DNA from: Lysobacter sp. yr284
Lineage (GTDB): Bacteria; Pseudomonadota; Gammaproteobacteria; Xanthomonadales; Xanthomonadaceae
DNA length: 64,000 nt
Assembly: GCF_900107375.1 (NCBI RefSeq)
Contig: NZ_FNPT01000002.1
Location: 182,690-246,689, forward strand
Reading direction: 5' to 3'
Shown here: positions 17,891 to 26,947 of the stretch, piece after piece
How the letters are laid out: each line of letters opens with the position of its first letter
Position numbering within the stretch: position 1 is the stretch's first letter
Translations under genes and position numbers: made by a program
The notes under the pieces: generated by a model
Databases searched by the model: none
What the model saw: the letters and a program-made list of their open reading frames with translations, nothing else
What the model was told of the DNA's origin: nothing

Positions 17891-18325
17891 ATGGCAACGA
17901 TTCGCGCACCGTACTGCGTTTCTTCCGACCCCGCCGCGCGCCGCTGGTGGAGCGAACTGTCCGAAGACAGCAAGCGCGCCTTGCTGCGCAGTTGGGACGA
18001 CGACGAGCGCGCAGACCCGATCGCCGCGACCGCGCAGCGCGCGGCGCAGCTGTTGAAGCACTGCTTGCGCGAGCAGGCGCATGCGAACCGGCACTGGCAG
18101 CCCGACGACGGCCTGCAGCCGCTGCAAGAGCATATGGCGGCGCAGGGGATCGCGCCGACCCAGTTGCACGGCGGGCCCGATCCGCCGATCACGCGTCACT
18201 CGGAGATCTACGACAACGGCATGATCTGGAAAATCAAGTACGCGCAGGGGCGTTGGGACCTCGATACCGAAGCGTGTTCCCAAGACGCCCGCGCCCTGGC
18301 CGAGCGCTGGGCCGCCAGCGGCTGA
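17891..18325 (+). CDS. Hypothetical protein, 144 aa
   Basis: A soluble, mainly helical protein with RWWSELSEDSKRALLRSWDDDE near the N-terminus and IYDNGMIWKIKYAQGRWDLD near the C-terminus. AGGAGCG precedes the ATG at 17891 by a few bases, which decides the start. No family recognised. The stop forms one half of a 14-bp palindrome (18322-18335) shared with the convergent gene. Confidence 0.6.
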   Translation: MATIRAPYCVSSDPAARRWWSELSEDSKRALLRSWDDDERADPIAATAQRAAQLLKHCLREQAHANRHWQPDDGLQPLQEHMAAQGIAPTQLHGGPDPPITRHSEIYDNGMIWKIKYAQGRWDLDTEACSQDARALAERWAASG

Positions 18326-18331
18326 GCCGGC

Positions 18332-18712
18332 TCAGTTCGGCTGCGGCTTGCAGTCCGCGTCCATCGCGGTGGTTGTCTCGCTCGCGCAGACCTTGAATCC
18401 CTCGGCGATGCCGACGATCTCGCGCGTCGTGCCCGCGGCCAGCGCGAAACGCTCGGTTGGCTGCGCGCACTGCGGATCCGTTGCGGCGCCCGCCGCCGTC
18501 GTCGCCGGACAGCCGCTGCGGAACAGGCTGTAGTGGCACTGCCCGCTGCGGCTGGCCTTGCAATCGAAACGGGCGATGCGTTCGGTGATGCGCACCCGGC
18601 TGTCGAGGATGTCGACGCCGTCGATCACGTTGTGGTGCTCGATGGTGGTGCCGCCGACGCTGCAGCCGAACAGGGCGCAGAGGTAGTACAGCAGGGCCAT
18701 CAGGTTACGCAT
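18332..18712 (-). CDS. Hypothetical exported protein or lipoprotein, 126 aa
   Basis: The N-terminal hydrophobic segment (RNLMALLYYLCALFGCSVGG) ends in a lipobox-like ALFGC, so the mature protein may be lipid-anchored. The remainder has several Cys (FDCKAS, GQCHYS, RSGCPA, PQCAQP, KVCASE, DADCKP) in a small beta-rich domain, suggesting disulfides and an extracytoplasmic location. Unknown function. The nearest neighbour on the same strand, the LytTR regulator, lies 245 bp upstream. Confidence 0.55.
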   Translation of the reverse strand: MRNLMALLYYLCALFGCSVGGTTIEHHNVIDGVDILDSRVRITERIARFDCKASRSGQCHYSLFRSGCPATTAAGAATDPQCAQPTERFALAAGTTREIVGIAEGFKVCASETTTAMDADCKPQPN

Positions 18713-18957
18713 GTCCGACTCCTTGGTGCGTGGCGCGCGGGCGGCGCGGATGAGGCCGCGCGCCGGGCGGGCGCGCGCGGCCGCTCGCGCCGGTGGGCGG
18801 CGCGGGCGGGGCGTTGGCGGTGAGTGCGCTTGCGGGTGGTGCGGTAGCGGCGGCGCGGGCGGCGCGTTGGCTGTTTCGGGCGTTGCGGGTGAGGCTTGGG
18901 GCGCGCAGTTGCTCTTTCGGGCGGTGCGGTTCGCGCGGGCGGCGATTGCCGTCCCGG

Positions 18958-19764
18958 CTACATGCTCTTGAACAAGGCCATGAACGTCTGGCTCACGCTC
19001 AGCGTCTCCGGACGCCCGCGCAAGCGCACGGTGCCCTTGCCGCTGTCGTCGCGGACGATGCCGGCGATGGCCTTGAGGTTGACGATGGTGGAGCGGTGGA
19101 TCTGCTTGAAGCGTTCGCCGTCGAGGCGGTCGAGCAGGTCGCGGATCGGCGTGCGCAGCAACGCTTCGCCTTCGGCGGTGACCACGGTGGTGTACTTGTT
19201 GTCGGCGCGGAAATAGACCACGTCGTCGACCAGGATCAGCCGGGTCTCGCGGCCGGCGCTGGCGGTGATCCAGGTCAGCGCGGGCTTGTCGTCCTGGGCC
19301 GGGCGGCGCGCGGCCAGTTGCCGGGCGATCTCGCGCAGCGCGGCGTGGCGGTCGTCGCCGGGGCCGCGGCGCGCGCGCAGGCGGCGCACCGTCACCGCCA
19401 GGCGGTCGACGGTGACGGGCTTGAGCAGGTAATCGACCGCGCCGTGCTCGAAGGCGTCGATGGCGTGCTGGTCGTAGGCGGTGACGAACACGACCTGGGT
19501 CGCGGGGCTGACGTCGGTCGCGGCCGCGGCGAGGTCCAGGCCGGTGAGGCCGGGCATGCGGATGTCGAGGAAGGCCACATCGGGGCGATGCTCGGCCAGC
19601 GCTTCCAGCGCCTGCGCGCCGTCCTCGCATTCGGCCAGGATGCGCAGCTCCGGCCAGGCCTCGCGCAGCGCTTCGACCAGGGCCTGGCGCAGCAGGGTTT
19701 CGTCTTCGGCGATCAGCGCGGTGGGGGCGCTGGCGGCGCTCTCGGCGGTGTGCGGCTCAGACAC
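18958..19764 (-). CDS. LytTR-type response regulator
   Basis: This 268-residue protein has an N-terminal receiver domain with acidic pair E20-D21, phospho-acceptor D67 (FLDIRMPG), T95 and K115 (LLKPV). A C-terminal LytTR DNA-binding domain follows (about 160-268), containing YFRADNKYT and FKQIHRSTIVNL. It overlaps its sensor kinase gene by 8 bp, so the pair is co-translated. This class (AlgR/LytR-like) commonly controls surface structures and secreted factors; the targets here are unknown. Confidence 0.92.
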   Translation of the reverse strand: MSEPHTAESAASAPTALIAEDETLLRQALVEALREAWPELRILAECEDGAQALEALAEHRPDVAFLDIRMPGLTGLDLAAAATDVSPATQVVFVTAYDQHAIDAFEHGAVDYLLKPVTVDRLAVTVRRLRARRGPGDDRHAALREIARQLAARRPAQDDKPALTWITASAGRETRLILVDDVVYFRADNKYTTVVTAEGEALLRTPIRDLLDRLDGERFKQIHRSTIVNLKAIAGIVRDDSGKGTVRLRGRPETLSVSQTFMALFKSM

Positions 19765-21016
19765 GGGCCTGCTCCTCGCCGGACGGCGCCGGCACGACGA
19801 TGGTGGCGGCGACGCCGCTGGGGAAGTTGGCGACGATCGACAACTGCGCGCGATCGCCGTAGACCAGCCGCAAGCGCTCGCGCACGTTGTTCAGGCCGAT
19901 GCCGCTGCCGGAATTGAGCGAGTTCAGGCCCATGCCGTCGTCGGCGACGGTGATCGACACGCCGGACTCGCCGCTGCGCGCGCGGATCCACACGGTGCCG
20001 CCGCCGGGCTTGGGTTCCAGGCCGTGCTTGATCGCGTTCTCGGCCAGGGTCTGCAGGATCATCGGCGGCAGCGGCATGGTGCGCAGTTCCTCGGGCACGT
20101 CGATCTGGGTTTGCAGGCGCTGGCCCATGCGCAGCTTGAGGATTTCCAGGTATGCGCGCGAGCGTTCGAGTTCGTCGCCGAGGGTGGACAGCGCGTCTTC
20201 GGTGCGCGGCAGCGAACGGCGCAGGAATTCGATCAGGTGGCCGAGCATTTCGTCGGCGCGCGGCGGATCGTGGCGGGTCAGGTACTGGGCGCTGGCCAGG
20301 GTGTTGTAGAGGAAGTGCGGCTCGACCTGGGCGTGCAGCAGGCTCAGCTTGGCCACCGCCAGTTCCTTCTCGGTGGCGGTGCGCGCGGCCTGGCTGCGCT
20401 CGCCGCGGTGGCGCTCGGCCACGCGCCGGGCGATGGCGCGCGACAGCGCTTCGGCGTTCTCCAGGTTGGTGCCCTGGTCGACGCAGAACCAGTCGATCCA
20501 GGGGCCGACCTCGGGCTCGCAGATCAGGGTGATGCGGCTGCCGCCGGGGCCGGAATCGATCGTGGCCAGGATCTGGTTGCGCGCCAGGCCGTATTTCCAC
20601 GACTGCGGATCGGCGCCGTGCAGGTCGAGCATGCGGGCCTGGTCGGCGCGCTGGACCTTGGCGCGCACTTGCAGGCTGTCGCGCACGCTTTCGATGTCCT
20701 CGACCCGCGGCAGGTCGCGGATGGCGGCTTCGAGCAGTTCGAAGGTCTCCTCGACCTCCAGCGGCACGTCGATCTGGCGGCGCTGGCGGTTGGCGCGCGT
20801 GGTCGCATCGACCCGCTCGGCGATCAGGCGCACCCGGCGCAGATGCGAGAACGCCTTGATCGAGACGTAGATCACCACCAGCAGCGCGATCACGAACAAC
20901 GGATTGTTGTCCATGCGGTTCATCAGCGGCACGGCCGAGACGATCATCGCCAGCAGCACGAACAGGCCGAACCAGGCGGCGGCGATTCGGGCGACGAAGA
21001 ACAGGTTGCGGATCAC
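19757..21016 (-). CDS. LytS/AlgZ-type sensor histidine kinase
   Basis: This 419-residue kinase has two membrane helices (about 8-30 and 38-55) and a linker domain. The His-kinase module holds the phospho-acceptor H234 in QVEPHFLYNTL. The ATPase domain shows the N-box LAENAIKHGLEPK, G1 VADDGMGLN and GIGLNNVRERL. No periplasmic sensor domain is present, so sensing may occur in the membrane or in the 60-220 linker. It precedes and overlaps the LytTR regulator, forming a standard pair. Confidence 0.92.
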   Translation of the reverse strand: MIRNLFFVARIAAAWFGLFVLLAMIVSAVPLMNRMDNNPLFVIALLVVIYVSIKAFSHLRRVRLIAERVDATTRANRQRRQIDVPLEVEETFELLEAAIRDLPRVEDIESVRDSLQVRAKVQRADQARMLDLHGADPQSWKYGLARNQILATIDSGPGGSRITLICEPEVGPWIDWFCVDQGTNLENAEALSRAIARRVAERHRGERSQAARTATEKELAVAKLSLLHAQVEPHFLYNTLASAQYLTRHDPPRADEMLGHLIEFLRRSLPRTEDALSTLGDELERSRAYLEILKLRMGQRLQTQIDVPEELRTMPLPPMILQTLAENAIKHGLEPKPGGGTVWIRARSGESGVSITVADDGMGLNSLNSGSGIGLNNVRERLRLVYGDRAQLSIVANFPSGVAATIVVPAPSGEEQARV

Positions 21017-21658
21017 GGGGCGCGTCCATCGGGAGGGCTGGGCGCAGGATAGTGTCCTGGCGCCACAAAGAAAGCGCAGGGCGACGAAACCCCGGGGATG
21101 GCGACCGAAACCCGGTCTTGGGGCGGCGAAGCTGGATGGCGGTGCGGCTGGCGATGCGGCTGGGTGGCGATGCTGCCGGACGGCGGTTGGGCGGCGCAGG
21201 GGCGAAGAGGCGTGGGCGCGCAGGGGCGGGGCCTGATTGCGCTGGACGCTCTGGGGGCGTGGGACGCAGGGGGCATGGCGGCTCGCGCTTGCTGGTGGCG
21301 GGGCGCAGCAGGGTGCGGCGTAGTAGGGCGAGATGCCGTGGTACGCGACGCAGCTGGGCGAGACGTAGCCGGGCGAGACGTAAGTCGGGCGAGACGTAAG
21401 TCGGGCGAGACGTAAGTCGGGCGAGACGTAAGTCGGGCGAGATGCGGGAGGACCGTTCGACCGGCGCGTGCGGCGCTCAGATCGGAATGCAGGAGCCGGA
21501 GTGAAGGAGGGCGCTGTGCAGGAGCGCGTGGTACAGGAAGGCGCGCTCCGGGAGGGCTGCAGGCGCGGCCGCTGCGACCGACGTCGATCCGTGGGCGACT
21601 GTATTGCCGGGCGGGTTGTCGTCGCGTTTCGCCTGCGGCCCGAGCGCGCCGGAGCCGG
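21017..21658. other. Intergenic region with tandem repeat
   Basis: Open frames exist on both strands but are low-complexity products of the repeat at 21356-21443 and of GC bias. No family, ribosome binding site or signal peptide supports a gene. Confidence 0.5.
21356..21443. repeat. Tandem 16-bp repeat, four perfect units
   Basis: The unit gggcgagacgtaagtc occurs perfectly four times at 21371-21434. It is preceded by a 15-base variant (21356-21370) and followed by a partial unit. The period is not a multiple of three, so the array is not a coding repeat. No spacers separate the units. Confidence 0.9.
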
Positions 21659-22213
21659 TCAGGCCGCCACGATGTCCCGCCGCGCGAGGCTGCGGACGTG
21701 CTCGCCGATCTCCCGCAGCAGCCGGCGGTCGACCGTCGCCATGTGCTGGAGGCGGGCCGCGGACAGGACCAGCACGACGGCATGGACCCGCAACGCCACC
21801 GGCACTTCGAAGGTCAGCCCGATCGGAACCACCAGCAGCGCCACCATCGCGGCGAGCATCCAGGCGACGATCGCGGTACGCAGGCGACGACGGCCCAGGC
21901 GCAGCAGCTCGGCCAGCCCGGGCAGCGGCGAGGCATTCCAATGCTCGCTCAGGTAGCGGCGCGCCCCCAGCGCGAACCGGGTTTCCAAGGCGGCAGCGCG
22001 GCAGTGGACCAGCGTCGCGAGGAAGACCACGGCCCCGGCGATGTAGGTCAGCAATCGACTGTCGGCCTTGGGCGCGAGGAACGCGATGCAGATGCCCAGC
22101 ACCAGCCACAGCACGCCGGTCCGCGCGCATTCGAAAGCGCGCACGGCCTGGCCGCGCAGCGCCGACAACTCTGGCATGCGCGCCGGCGTGCCGCCCACCG
22201 CATCGCCCGTCAC
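21659..22213 (-). CDS. Hypothetical membrane protein, 184 aa
   Basis: The protein has two hydrophobic hairpins: the first pair begins at VLWLVLGICIAFL, and the second lies within IVAWMLAAMVALLVVPIGL and the following hydrophobic stretch. A soluble linker separates them and a basic C-terminal helix follows. The GTG start overlaps the upstream stop as GTGA (22210-22213), so it is coupled to the small exported protein before it. An ATG 13 codons later (ARMPEL) is an alternative start. Family unknown. Confidence 0.55.
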   Translation of the reverse strand: MTGDAVGGTPARMPELSALRGQAVRAFECARTGVLWLVLGICIAFLAPKADSRLLTYIAGAVVFLATLVHCRAAALETRFALGARRYLSEHWNASPLPGLAELLRLGRRRLRTAIVAWMLAAMVALLVVPIGLTFEVPVALRVHAVVLVLSAARLQHMATVDRRLLREIGEHVRSLARRDIVAA

Positions 22214-22524
22214 GACGTCGCCGCCCGATCGGTCGGCCGATACGGCTGCCCCCCGCCGGCCGGCTTCGCGGCCGCGGGACAGATGCGCCTGTAGGTAGGA
22301 ACCCAGCGCAGGTTCGGATACTGCGTGATCGGCTTCCACTTGCCGATGCGCCAGTTGACCGCGATCCAGCCGTCTTGCGGCATGCCGAGCGTGCAGAACA
22401 GGAACGGGTTGTTGTTGTAGGGAACCTCGGCGTAGACGCCGGATGGGATATTGTGGGCGGCAGCAGGGGCGACGAACGCAAGAAGGACGATAAAAGCAGC
22501 GATCAGGAGATTGTATGTGCGCAT
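22210..22524 (-). CDS. Small exported protein, 104 aa, hypothetical
   Basis: A clear signal peptide (residues 1-23, ending APAAA) precedes a short mature domain rich in aromatic and Pro residues (PYNNNPFLFC, DGWIAVNWRIGKW), with two Cys. It sits between a DUF4189 gene 39 bp upstream and a coupled membrane protein gene. No family recognised. Confidence 0.6.
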   Translation of the reverse strand: MRTYNLLIAAFIVLLAFVAPAAAHNIPSGVYAEVPYNNNPFLFCTLGMPQDGWIAVNWRIGKWKPITQYPNLRWVPTYRRICPAAAKPAGGGQPYRPTDRAATS

Positions 22525-22563
22525 GAAGTGTTCCCAAGGCCGTTGGGGAGCAGGCGGTAGCGG

Positions 22564-23067
22564 CTATCGGATTCGCTCGGGAAGGCTGCAGTCGGAAAAG
22601 TATAGGTGGCAGTTCTTGTCGCCTTGGTTCTTGCACCAATCGATTCCGATTCGGCTGGCTTCTTCAACTGAGATCGCGCTGGTGGTGCTGAATACTTTGT
22701 CGCCGGTGACTACTGCCGCGCATTGGTCACGATATGTAAGTCTTACCGAGCACTGTGTTCCGCCTTTTTTCTTGCAGGCTTGTAAGGCGCTTTTTGATGC
22801 TTGCCGCTCTTTCTGCATTCCCGAAACGGCGCTAACGCCTGTGCCACCGACAGCCAGGTCAACTACGATGGCTCCCCATCGCGACGCCCATGCGGGAGCC
22901 GTGGTCGAGGAAGGAGTCGGCTGAGTGTTGTTTCCCGACATGCCGGGGACCGGTACGCACGTCTCCCAGCCTACGCCCCGCTGGATAACTGATCCCGGAG
23001 GGCAGGCGCTCCCAGTTGTAGAAAACAGCCATAACAGCGCAAATAAAAACGATCTCGCGGATTTCAT
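22564..23067 (-). CDS. DUF4189 domain protein, exported
   Basis: This 167-residue protein has a signal peptide (1-21, ending GSA before CPPG) and a Ser/Thr/Pro-rich linker. A DUF4189-like domain follows with repeated Cys (QACKKKG, TQCSV, DQCAAVV, DWCKN, KNCHL, SDCSL), so several disulfides are likely. DUF4189 proteins are frequent in Xanthomonadaceae and occur near type IV secretion genes; function not established. Its base composition is clearly lower in GC than the window, as is the intergenic stretch up to 23194, suggesting recent acquisition. Confidence 0.7.
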   Translation of the reverse strand: MKSARSFLFALLWLFSTTGSACPPGSVIQRGVGWETCVPVPGMSGNNTQPTPSSTTAPAWASRWGAIVVDLAVGGTGVSAVSGMQKERQASKSALQACKKKGGTQCSVRLTYRDQCAAVVTGDKVFSTTSAISVEEASRIGIDWCKNQGDKNCHLYFSDCSLPERIR

Positions 23068-23194
23068 TGTCCTATCCTCAATTCAGGTCAGGCTTTTTTG
23101 CATGGGTTGCTGTCCGATGGGGAGATGGAACTTGAGGGGACTGCTTGGGTGTCTGCGGAATTTTTTCAGGTGTGTGATACGGCCGCGATAGGCA

Positions 23195-24397
23195 TCATTT
23201 TTTCTGTTCTATTTCGGAAATTTTCTTGATGGTATCTGGCGTGGGGCTGAGGCTCCTGGCAGCGCCGTCCGCATGGATGTTGGCGAGAGGGCTGGTTTTT
23301 CCTCCTCCTCCATTAATCTTTTCCTCGGGGTTCCGAGGTGGCTGAGGAGATGCATGGCCGGCATTGCCCGGAGAGCCTTGCCCTGACGAATAGCCCGAGT
23401 TTTGTGGGCTTCCGGGTGCAGCCGATGAGCTGGATGCGGAGTTCGACCCAAACGCCGAGTAATGCGTAAAGTTCCCCAACACCCCCTGGAAGAAACTCGA
23501 AGCCATCGGCGGCACCGAGAGGATCAACACCGTCAGGAAGATCCCCAGCCCGCCCTGCTGCAGCGCCATGGTGTTCACGCCCGGCGAGTCGCCCGCGCCC
23601 AGGGCCATCATCGTCATGTACTGCGCGGCGAAGTTCGCGGCCACCGCGCCGACCATCTTCATCGCCACGGTCACGGTGAAGCTCAGCACCGCCAGCGAGA
23701 ACATCGTGCCGATGCCGTACTGCAGCCAGCGGGCGAACATCGATTTGGTCTGGTCGAACATCAGCGCGAGGATGAACAACGGGCCCAGGCCGACGAACAG
23801 GGCGAGGGCGAACTTGTACATGACCAGCAAGGCGCCGCCGACCACGGCCGGGCCGGCTACGCCGATGCCGGTCAGCATCAGGGCGCGGTCCTTGTCGTCC
23901 TTGATGCCGGGGTTGTCGAGCGCGGGCAGCGCTTCGATGGCGGCCATCGCCAGTTGCATGTTGGTCAGGCCGCGGTCGATGGTCTGGGCCGGGTCCTGGT
24001 CGCGGCCGGTCACGCTTTCGGCGATGGCGCGTGGCAAGTCGTCGGTGAGCGTGGCGTAGAGGCTGCTGGTGCCCACCGTCAGCGACGTGGCGACCATCAC
24101 GATCAGCACGTTGCGCATCGAGCCGACCACCAGTTCCATCATCGAGTTGCGCGACTGGCCGGTCATGACCTTGTAGCCCTGCATGAAGATCCACAGCGCC
24201 ATCAGCGTGGCGGCCAGCGCGCCGACCCAGTCGGCCATGCCGCGGACCATGGTCTCGCGGAAGGCCAGCACTTCGTTGTCGAGGAAGTCGAAGATGATCT
24301 TGAAGAACACCCATTGCCCGAGGCTCTCGAACTGCGCAAGCGGACTGCGCAGCAGGTCCGGCAACAGGGAAAGGGCGGGCGTCCATTGCTCGAACAT
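23195..24397 (-). CDS. VirB6/TrbL-like type IV secretion inner-membrane protein
   Basis: This 400-residue protein has five to six membrane helices (including WVGALAATLMALWIFMQGY, NVLIVMVATSLTVG, ALALFVGLGPLFILALMFDQ and a long one near ILSVPPMASSFF). The phrase GLGPLFILALMFDQTKSMFARW is characteristic of VirB6, which forms part of the inner-membrane channel. The last roughly 85 residues are disordered Ser/Pro/Gly-rich and are encoded in visibly lower-GC DNA than the membrane part. It lies 44 bp after the VirB5-like gene. No other vir genes are in the window. Confidence 0.8.
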   Translation of the reverse strand: MFEQWTPALSLLPDLLRSPLAQFESLGQWVFFKIIFDFLDNEVLAFRETMVRGMADWVGALAATLMALWIFMQGYKVMTGQSRNSMMELVVGSMRNVLIVMVATSLTVGTSSLYATLTDDLPRAIAESVTGRDQDPAQTIDRGLTNMQLAMAAIEALPALDNPGIKDDKDRALMLTGIGVAGPAVVGGALLVMYKFALALFVGLGPLFILALMFDQTKSMFARWLQYGIGTMFSLAVLSFTVTVAMKMVGAVAANFAAQYMTMMALGAGDSPGVNTMALQQGGLGIFLTVLILSVPPMASSFFQGVLGNFTHYSAFGSNSASSSSAAPGSPQNSGYSSGQGSPGNAGHASPQPPRNPEEKINGGGGKTSPLANIHADGAARSLSPTPDTIKKISEIEQKK

Positions 24398-24441
24398 GCG
24401 ATTCGTCCTTGGCGGGGCAGGGGGGCGGCGATCGGCGGCGC

Positions 24442-25278
24442 TTAGCGTGGCCAGCCCTTGCGCTTGGATTTGACCGCGTCCAGCGCGGCCTTCATCGTGG
24501 CGATGCCGACCACGCCCGCGGCGACGCGACCGGCCGAACCGCCGCCGCTGCCGCCACCGTCCTTGCCGCGCAGCACTTCGTTGCTGAGCATGTCGCGCAC
24601 CGCGCGCAGGTAGGCCAGGCGCGCGGTGTAGGCGTCCATGTAGGCGCGGCCCTGCTGGCGATCGGCTTCCATGCGCGAGAGCAGCGCCAGCAGCTTGTTG
24701 GTGTTGTCCTGCAGCTTGCCTTGCTCGTCGGCGCCGAGGTCGCCGCGTTCGCGCTCGATCTCCTGCAGCCGCTGCTGGCGGGTGCGGGCGAGTTGGTACA
24801 TCGTCATCGAGTACTTGTATTGGGCCAGTTCGGTCTTGACGATTTCCTGGCACAGCTGCCATTGCTGCTGCGCCGCGCCCGCGGCGGCGCCGGGGCTGGG
24901 GCAACGGTCGTTCACGGTCTTGTTGACCTGGTCGCTGGGCTGGGCGGGGTTGAGCTTTTCTTCCGGCTCCTTGGCGTCGTCGCCGCTCTTGCCCGAGCCG
25001 CCGATCTTGGCGAGTTTCTTCAGGTTGCCGTTGACGGTGCCGTCGTCGCCGATGCGCTTCTCGATCTCGGCCAGATGGTCGTTGGCGTGCTTGTCGTGCA
25101 CTTCCCAGGCGCTCTGGGCGAGCGCGGGGCCGCACGCCAGGGCGCCGGCAAAGACGAGGGCGACGAATCGGCAGGGGCGAGCCCGGCATCGCGCCGGACG
25201 CAATGGCGTGCGCGCGGGCGTGGGCGAGAATGCGAGGGGCGTGTGCAGCGCGGCTGCGGCGAGATCGATGCGAGACAT
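24442..25278 (-). CDS. VirB5/TrbJ-like exported protein
   Basis: This 278-residue protein has an unusually long basic N-terminal region before the hydrophobic signal (FVALVFAGALACGPALAQS, about 39-57). A predominantly helical, coiled-coil-rich mature domain follows (MYQLARTRQQRLQEIERERGDL). A Gly-rich segment and a hydrophobic/basic tail close it. Helical length and position directly before the VirB6 gene fit a VirB5-type minor pilus subunit. An alternative start inside the long N-region would give a normal signal length. Assignment is by build and neighbourhood, not a strong motif. Confidence 0.55.
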   Translation of the reverse strand: MSRIDLAAAALHTPLAFSPTPARTPLRPARCRARPCRFVALVFAGALACGPALAQSAWEVHDKHANDHLAEIEKRIGDDGTVNGNLKKLAKIGGSGKSGDDAKEPEEKLNPAQPSDQVNKTVNDRCPSPGAAAGAAQQQWQLCQEIVKTELAQYKYSMTMYQLARTRQQRLQEIERERGDLGADEQGKLQDNTNKLLALLSRMEADRQQGRAYMDAYTARLAYLRAVRDMLSNEVLRGKDGGGSGGGSAGRVAAGVVGIATMKAALDAVKSKRKGWPR

Positions 25279-25696
25279 GCAGAACGTCCTGTTCCTGGTC
25301 CTGGCCTGTAGCGGCGCCGTCGTTCGGCGGCTACGTCGTTGTATGCGCGGGCCCGGCGGATCGCTACGCCGGCGCGGCGAGCGAGCGTCCGGAATCGCGG
25401 CGCCGCAATGCGGTCGCGCACGAACAAATGCTAAGCACCGGGCCCGGGGCGCGATAGGCCCAAGCGATATGAATTTTCTAGGTAGGCGAACGCGTATGCG
25501 GTGCATACGCATCGAAGAGTGCGTGCACTGGAGAAGTATTTTTTGCGCATCAATCCGCTTGCGCCGCCGGCTCCACAAGGCCGCATCGGCGCCGAGCTAC
25601 GAGCGAACGCACGCCCGTCCGGGCAACGCGCAAGACTAGGTTTCGGTATCCGCGCTCGGCGTCGCCGGCGACCCCGCGCGAGCGCGCATCGGCGAC
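25279..25696. other. Intergenic region with small inverted repeat
   Basis: There is no supported gene. An 8-bp inverted repeat with a 3-base gap (gcgtatgc/gcatacgc, 25492-25510) lies in an AT-richer patch (25465-25560). This could be the regulatory region of the VirB5/VirB6 genes, though it is more than 180 bp from them. Confidence 0.4.
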
Positions 25697-26713
25697 TCAG
25701 TCGCGCGGATGCTTCTTCAGCCGCTTGACGTCGTACATCGCCTGGTCCGCCTTCTCCAGCAGTTCGCCCAGGTCTTCGCCATCGTCGGGATAGACCGCGC
25801 AGCCGATGCTGGCGTCGAGCGCGATCGGCCGCTGCTCGAATTCGAAACCGAAGCGCAGCGCCTGCGCCAGCCGCTGCACCTGGGCGATGGCGCCTTCGCG
25901 GTGCTCGATGCGCGGCAGGATCACCGCGAACTCGTCGCCGCCGACCCGCGCCACCGTGTCGCCGGCGCGCGCGCTGAGCTTCATGCGCTCGGCGAACTCG
26001 CGGATGGCGGCGTCGCCGGCGCGGTGGCCGAGGTTGTCGTTGACCGGCTTGAGCCCGTCCATGTCGAGATTGAGGATGCCCACGCGGCGCGACTCGCGAT
26101 GGGCCTGGGCCAGGTTGTGGCGCAGGCGGTCGTAGAACAGCGCGCGGTTGGGCAGGCCGGTCAGCGCGTCGTGGGTGGCCTGGTAGAACAGCTCGTTGGT
26201 CTCGTACTTGGCGGCGTGGTACATCGCCGCGGCGATCAGGCCCGACATCATGTCGAGCACGCGCAGGTCGTCGTCGTCGAACGCGGTCGGTTCGCGCGAC
26301 ATCACCTTGAGCACGCCGACCACGGTGTCGTGGTGCTTGAGCGGCACCACGATCATCGAACGCAACCCGACCGCGCGGCAGGCGGCGCGATCGACGCGGT
26401 CGTCGGTCTCGGAATCCTCGCAATTCAACGGCCGGCCTTCGGCCACGCAATGGCCCGACAGGCTCGCGGCGCGGCGCAGGCGCATGCCCAGGCTGGGTTC
26501 GGCGATGCCGGCGGCGGCGCGGTAGACCATCTCTTCGCCTTCGGCCAATTCGACCACGGCGCCGACCGCGCCGGTGAGGCCCTGCGCGCGATGCGCGACC
26601 AGCGCCATCACCCCGCCCAGGTCCAGGCCCAGGCGGGCGATCTCGGTCTGCGTTTCGATCACTTTCAACAGGCGCTCGGAGAACGCCTGCAGCTTCGGTT
26701 CCTGCATGTTCAT
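25697..26713 (-). CDS. GAF-GGDEF diguanylate cyclase
   Basis: This 338-residue cytoplasmic protein has an N-terminal GAF domain (about 25-165; GHCVAEGRPLNC and MIVVPLKHHDTVVGVLKV are typical). The GGDEF domain has an intact active motif G258-G-D-E-F262. An I-site RxxD (R249-D252) five residues before it predicts feedback inhibition by c-di-GMP. It should make c-di-GMP from GTP in response to a ligand or redox signal in the GAF pocket. Monocistronic; divergent from the next gene. Confidence 0.93.
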   Translation of the reverse strand: MNMQEPKLQAFSERLLKVIETQTEIARLGLDLGGVMALVAHRAQGLTGAVGAVVELAEGEEMVYRAAAGIAEPSLGMRLRRAASLSGHCVAEGRPLNCEDSETDDRVDRAACRAVGLRSMIVVPLKHHDTVVGVLKVMSREPTAFDDDDLRVLDMMSGLIAAAMYHAAKYETNELFYQATHDALTGLPNRALFYDRLRHNLAQAHRESRRVGILNLDMDGLKPVNDNLGHRAGDAAIREFAERMKLSARAGDTVARVGGDEFAVILPRIEHREGAIAQVQRLAQALRFGFEFEQRPIALDASIGCAVYPDDGEDLGELLEKADQAMYDVKRLKKHPRD

Positions 26714-26947
26714 GGCATACGCCCCCCGGCGGTGGGGCGCAGTATATCGCTGGGGTGCGGCGGTCTGGGGTCCGCGTTCAGGCGTCGCCCTTGCATGCGA
26801 ACGGTGCGGCGTGCGCGTAGCGGATTTCGTATACCGCTAAGGGCGTTCGCCATCGAAATGTTCTGCGGCCGCATTCGGCACAGTGGCGCTGGCGCGCGGT
26901 TGCGATCATGAAGATCGAGTACGCGACGGACCACAGGGCGCGTCGGA

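Noticed and set aside
21356-21443. Possible CRISPR array
   Set aside because: Units are 16 bp and abut directly with no spacers; no cas genes are nearby.
21013-21783. Minus-strand frame with repeated RLTSRP-type segments
   Set aside because: The repeats come from the 16-bp tandem array and GC bias; no start signal or family.
25279-25696. N-terminal extension of the VirB5-like frame
   Set aside because: The upstream codons cross an AT-richer patch with an inverted repeat and have no signal-peptide character; the gene is started at 25278.
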